A stretch of 64,000 nucleotides of DNA, from positions 16,130 to 80,129 of the forward strand of contig JAMPEB010000014.1 of the NCBI GenBank assembly GCA_023665475.1. Direction: 5' to 3'. The DNA comes from Lachnoclostridium sp. (GTDB taxonomy: Bacteria; Bacillota; Clostridia; Lachnospirales; Lachnospiraceae). Numbering within the stretch: position 1 is the stretch's first letter; each line of letters starts with the position of its first letter. The notes beneath the pieces were generated by a model, which saw nothing but the letters and a program-made list of their open reading frames with translations, had not been told where the DNA came from and searched no databases. A program made the translations under genes and the position numbers. Positions 61,956 through 64,000 of the stretch are shown in pieces.

Positions 61956-61988
61956 TGAAAAAATACCTGAAATGCGGCATTTTTCATC
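61954..61988 (+). terminator. Weak terminator hairpin at the end of the LysM gene
   Basis: GATGAAAAA(A)T (61954-61964) pairs with ATTTTTCATC (61979-61988) around a bulge; it begins at the TGA stop. Confidence 0.4.
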
Positions 61989-62009
61989 CAGATTTAAGTG
62001 GCAGAAAAG

Positions 62010-62038
62010 TTGCGACATGGGAGTTAGTGTGATATACT
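62010..62038 (+). promoter_or_regulatory. Promoter of the DUF5711-like gene
   Basis: TTGCGA (62010-62015) and TATACT (62033-62038) with a 17-bp spacer. Confidence 0.65.
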
Positions 62039-62070
62039 AATAAGAACAGAAGATATAAAGAGGTCATTGC

Positions 62071-63267
62071 ATGGTAGATATTAGAAGCTATCTGAAAGAG
62101 AAAAAAGAGAGAGAGCAAAATCAGACCAATTTCAGGCAGAAGCTTAGGCTCCACAAGCTGACGGCGCTTTATCGGGTTATGTTGGTGGTGGTGGCAATCA
62201 TTGCTTTGGCAGCATTGGTGATGCTGCAGTATCAGAGGCATATTTATACGGGCTATGATATTGTATCTTCCGTGGAGAGAGAAACCTCGGAGGCGGCGAC
62301 AGATGTGCGCCTGTATGATTCTATTCTTACCTATAGTAAGGACGGCGCTCATTGCACGGATGCCAAAGGCAATGTGGTATGGAATGAAACCTATCAGATG
62401 CAGGATATTTTGATAGCGATGAACCGGGATGTGGTAGCCATTGGCAGTTATAACGGGCGGGAGATTTACATAAGCAATACAAAGGGACAGTTGGGAAGCA
62501 TTGATACGGCAATGCCGATACGCAATATAGCCGTTTCGGCAACGGGCGATGTGACCGCAGTTCTGGCGGACACCAATGCAACATGGGTGAATACTTACAA
62601 TTCGGAAGGTGAATTGCAGTCTTACGGAGAGACCCACATGAAAAACAGCGGATATCCGGCGGCAATCAGCTTATCGCCAAACGGAGAGCTATTGGCGGTA
62701 AGCTATGTTTACATAGATGCGGGAACTTTAAAAACGAATGTGGTTTTTTACAATTTTGGCGCAGTAGGAACCAATCAGAGCGATTATCTGGTAAGCACCG
62801 ATACTTATACGGATATGCTGATACCGGAGATTCGTTTTATGGATAATGAAACTGCATATGCAGTAGGAGATGAGTGCCTGATTATTTATAAAGGCGGACA
62901 GGTGCCGAAGAGGCTGGCGTCCTATTATTATTCTCAGGAGGTTCAGGCTGTTTTTTCGGGAGATAAGTATGTAGGGCTTGTATTTACTTCTGATGAAGAG
63001 GATTCCAGATATAGATTGGAGGTATATAATACTTCGGGGGAATTGGTAGGGAAATATCCGTTTAATATTGAATACACGGATATTTTCTTTGGACATGATA
63101 ACTTTACCGTTTATAATGAAAAGGAATGTGTCATTACGACTTTTAAGGGAGTAGAAAAATATAACGGTCCTTTCACCCAAGCCGTAAATGTGATGATTCC
63201 TGTGGGAACAGCCTACAAATATTTGTTGGTGACAAGTAATTATATAGATACAATACAGTTAAAATAG
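62071..63267 (+). CDS. DUF5711-like membrane protein with beta-propeller-type exterior
   Basis: A 398-residue protein with a basic cytoplasmic N-terminus, one membrane helix (about 33-52) and a large extracytoplasmic region of short beta repeats (VVWNETYQMQDILIAMN, SGYPAAISLSPNGELLAVSY, DNFTVYNEKECVITTF) resembling a seven-blade-type propeller and the DUF5711 family common in Lachnospiraceae. Function unknown. It is 16 bp before cvpA, with GAGGT before the start. Confidence 0.8.
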   Translation: MVDIRSYLKEKKEREQNQTNFRQKLRLHKLTALYRVMLVVVAIIALAALVMLQYQRHIYTGYDIVSSVERETSEAATDVRLYDSILTYSKDGAHCTDAKGNVVWNETYQMQDILIAMNRDVVAIGSYNGREIYISNTKGQLGSIDTAMPIRNIAVSATGDVTAVLADTNATWVNTYNSEGELQSYGETHMKNSGYPAAISLSPNGELLAVSYVYIDAGTLKTNVVFYNFGAVGTNQSDYLVSTDTYTDMLIPEIRFMDNETAYAVGDECLIIYKGGQVPKRLASYYYSQEVQAVFSGDKYVGLVFTSDEEDSRYRLEVYNTSGELVGKYPFNIEYTDIFFGHDNFTVYNEKECVITTFKGVEKYNGPFTQAVNVMIPVGTAYKYLLVTSNYIDTIQLK

Positions 63268-63283
63268 GGAGGACAAAGGAAAA

Positions 63284-63829
63284 ATGAATCTTTTGTTGAT
63301 TATTCTATTGGCGTTAATGATAGGATGCATGGCAGAGGGATACAAAAAGGGAATGGTTCATCAGATAATTTCGTTTGTTTCCATGATAGTGCTGTGTGTG
63401 ACGGCGGCGCTTCTGGCAAACGGAGCCAAAAACTATGTGGACGGAAAACTGCTGAATGTTGTGATTGTAGTTGTGCTGTTGGTTCTTTTGGGAGTAGCCC
63501 GGCATTTTTTGGGAGTATTCTTTTTTTCCGCCAAGATGCTGTCCAAGCTGCCGATTATAAGCTGGCTGAATAAATTGGCCGGTATTGTGTTTGGCGCATT
63601 GGAAATAGTGCTGGTGCTTTGGACGGTGTACACATTTGTGATTATGATGGACTTGGGAGCGATTGAAACATGGATTATGCAATATACTGCCGAGAGCCGG
63701 ATTCTGACATGGTTATATGAAAACAACTTTATTGCGCAGTTGATTGATAAGATAGCGGAGGATTTTACTTTTTATAAATCCTTTACCATCAGCGAGTTGG
63801 GGGTACAGTTTTTTTCGGGCAAAAATTAG
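63284..63829 (+). CDS. CvpA family membrane protein
   Basis: A 181-residue protein with about four membrane helices and the CvpA signature start (LALMIGCMAEGYKKGMVHQIISF), as in the colicin V production/YshB family. Members affect envelope stability; precise role unclear. GGGAGGAC precedes the start. It forms a probable transcription unit with the DUF5711-like gene. Confidence 0.88.
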   Translation: MNLLLIILLALMIGCMAEGYKKGMVHQIISFVSMIVLCVTAALLANGAKNYVDGKLLNVVIVVVLLVLLGVARHFLGVFFFSAKMLSKLPIISWLNKLAGIVFGALEIVLVLWTVYTFVIMMDLGAIETWIMQYTAESRILTWLYENNFIAQLIDKIAEDFTFYKSFTISELGVQFFSGKN

Positions 63830-63839
63830 GTAAACATGA

Positions 63840-63869
63840 TTGACAATTCAAAACTCATAGTGATATAAT
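63840..63869 (+). promoter_or_regulatory. Promoter 1 at the window end
   Basis: Perfect TTGACA (63840-63845) and TATAAT (63864-63869) with an 18-bp spacer. Its transcript would start at about 63876, in the middle of the left arm of the hairpin. Confidence 0.7.
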
Positions 63870-63870
63870 A

Positions 63871-63912
63871 AAATTCCACCCATTGAAAGAGTCCTTTCTA
63901 TGGGTGGAATTT
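63871..63912. other. Long hairpin between two promoters
   Basis: 13-bp perfect stem AAATTCCACCCAT (63871-63883) with 63900-63912, continuing after a T-T mismatch as GAAAG-AGTC-CTTTC. No clear T tract follows. Confidence 0.6.
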
Positions 63913-63953
63913 AAGTGAAAACTCAAAATTTGAGAAAAAACTTAAAAAACCTG

Positions 63954-63982
63954 TTGACACCATGAAAGAGATGTGCTATTCT
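63954..63982 (+). promoter_or_regulatory. Promoter 2 at the window end
   Basis: Perfect TTGACA (63954-63959) and TATTCT (63977-63982) with a 17-bp spacer; it drives something beyond the window. Confidence 0.75.
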
Positions 63983-64000
63983 GATAAAGCTGTCTCAGGT

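Overview
The window looks like chromosomal DNA of a low-to-mid GC Firmicute, most likely a gut Lachnospiraceae-type Clostridium relative. This is inferred from gene content and synteny (hprK-glk-murB-rapZ-whiA-HPr, a C. thermocellum-like cellobiose phosphorylase, dnaX-ybaB-recR), strong AGGAGG-type ribosome binding sites and TTGACA/TATAAT promoters with 17-bp spacers. Most genes lie on the + strand. No IS element, prophage or CRISPR array was seen.

Layout. 1-7.2 kb: ftsH, a lipoprotein gene broken by an in-frame TGA, a solute-binding lipoprotein fused to a 5'-nucleotidase-C-like domain, and a two-receiver hybrid histidine kinase. 7.3-10.2 kb: a polyprenyl-phosphate sugar transferase, then a short AT-rich island with an unknown gene and a gene-start remnant, then a coiled-coil protein. 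10.5-17.5 kb: uvrC and the operon hprK-glk-murB-rapZ-whiA-HPr, whose HPr has Glu instead of His at position 15 and keeps Ser46, so it is a Crh-like regulator. 17.7-21.9 kb: lipid kinase, SH3 lipoprotein, class II aldolase, cyclophilin, acetyltransferase.

22-32.3 kb is a tightly packed + strand run: FecR-domain protein, CHASE2 adenylate cyclase, GAF/HD-GYP phosphodiesterase, then a sugar isomerase, DegT aminotransferase, FdtA-like ketoisomerase, an NDP-hexose 2,3-dehydratase and a Gfo/Idh reductase. The last genes resemble the deoxysugar modules of actinomycete antibiotic clusters and may make an unusual dideoxy- or amino-deoxy sugar nucleotide under cyclic nucleotide control. 32.5-41.5 kb: polysaccharide deacetylase, glpK, an aminotransferase, a patatin-like protein, uppP and two membrane or envelope proteins. 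41.6-46 kb: a candidate free-standing small RNA, a helical-bundle protein, glycogen phosphorylase and a second HD-GYP protein. 46-53.4 kb: a cellobiose locus with divergent cbp and lacI sharing a regulatory region that holds two copies of a 13-bp operator-like site, then a sugar ABC transporter (binding protein and two permeases, no ATPase). 53.6-64 kb: MscS-type TM-helix repeat protein, CmpB-family protein, tRNA-Ser(CGA), pfkA, dnaX, ybaB, recR, galM, LysM protein, DUF5711-like protein and CvpA.

The most striking non-coding signal is a dispersed structured repeat, about 80-115 nt, seen six times directly after + strand genes (12.4, 17.5, 34.9, 53.4, 53.5 and 56.9 kb). Each copy has a nested stem and a 3' hairpin whose paired arms change together between copies, as expected for a conserved RNA fold. 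A second recurrent signal is a short leader cassette (often a GC-rich hairpin, then a GGAATG-GAGG or CGCGGAAATGAGG sequence) carrying the ribosome binding site of unrelated genes. All stems and promoters were found by eye; no folding program or database search was run.
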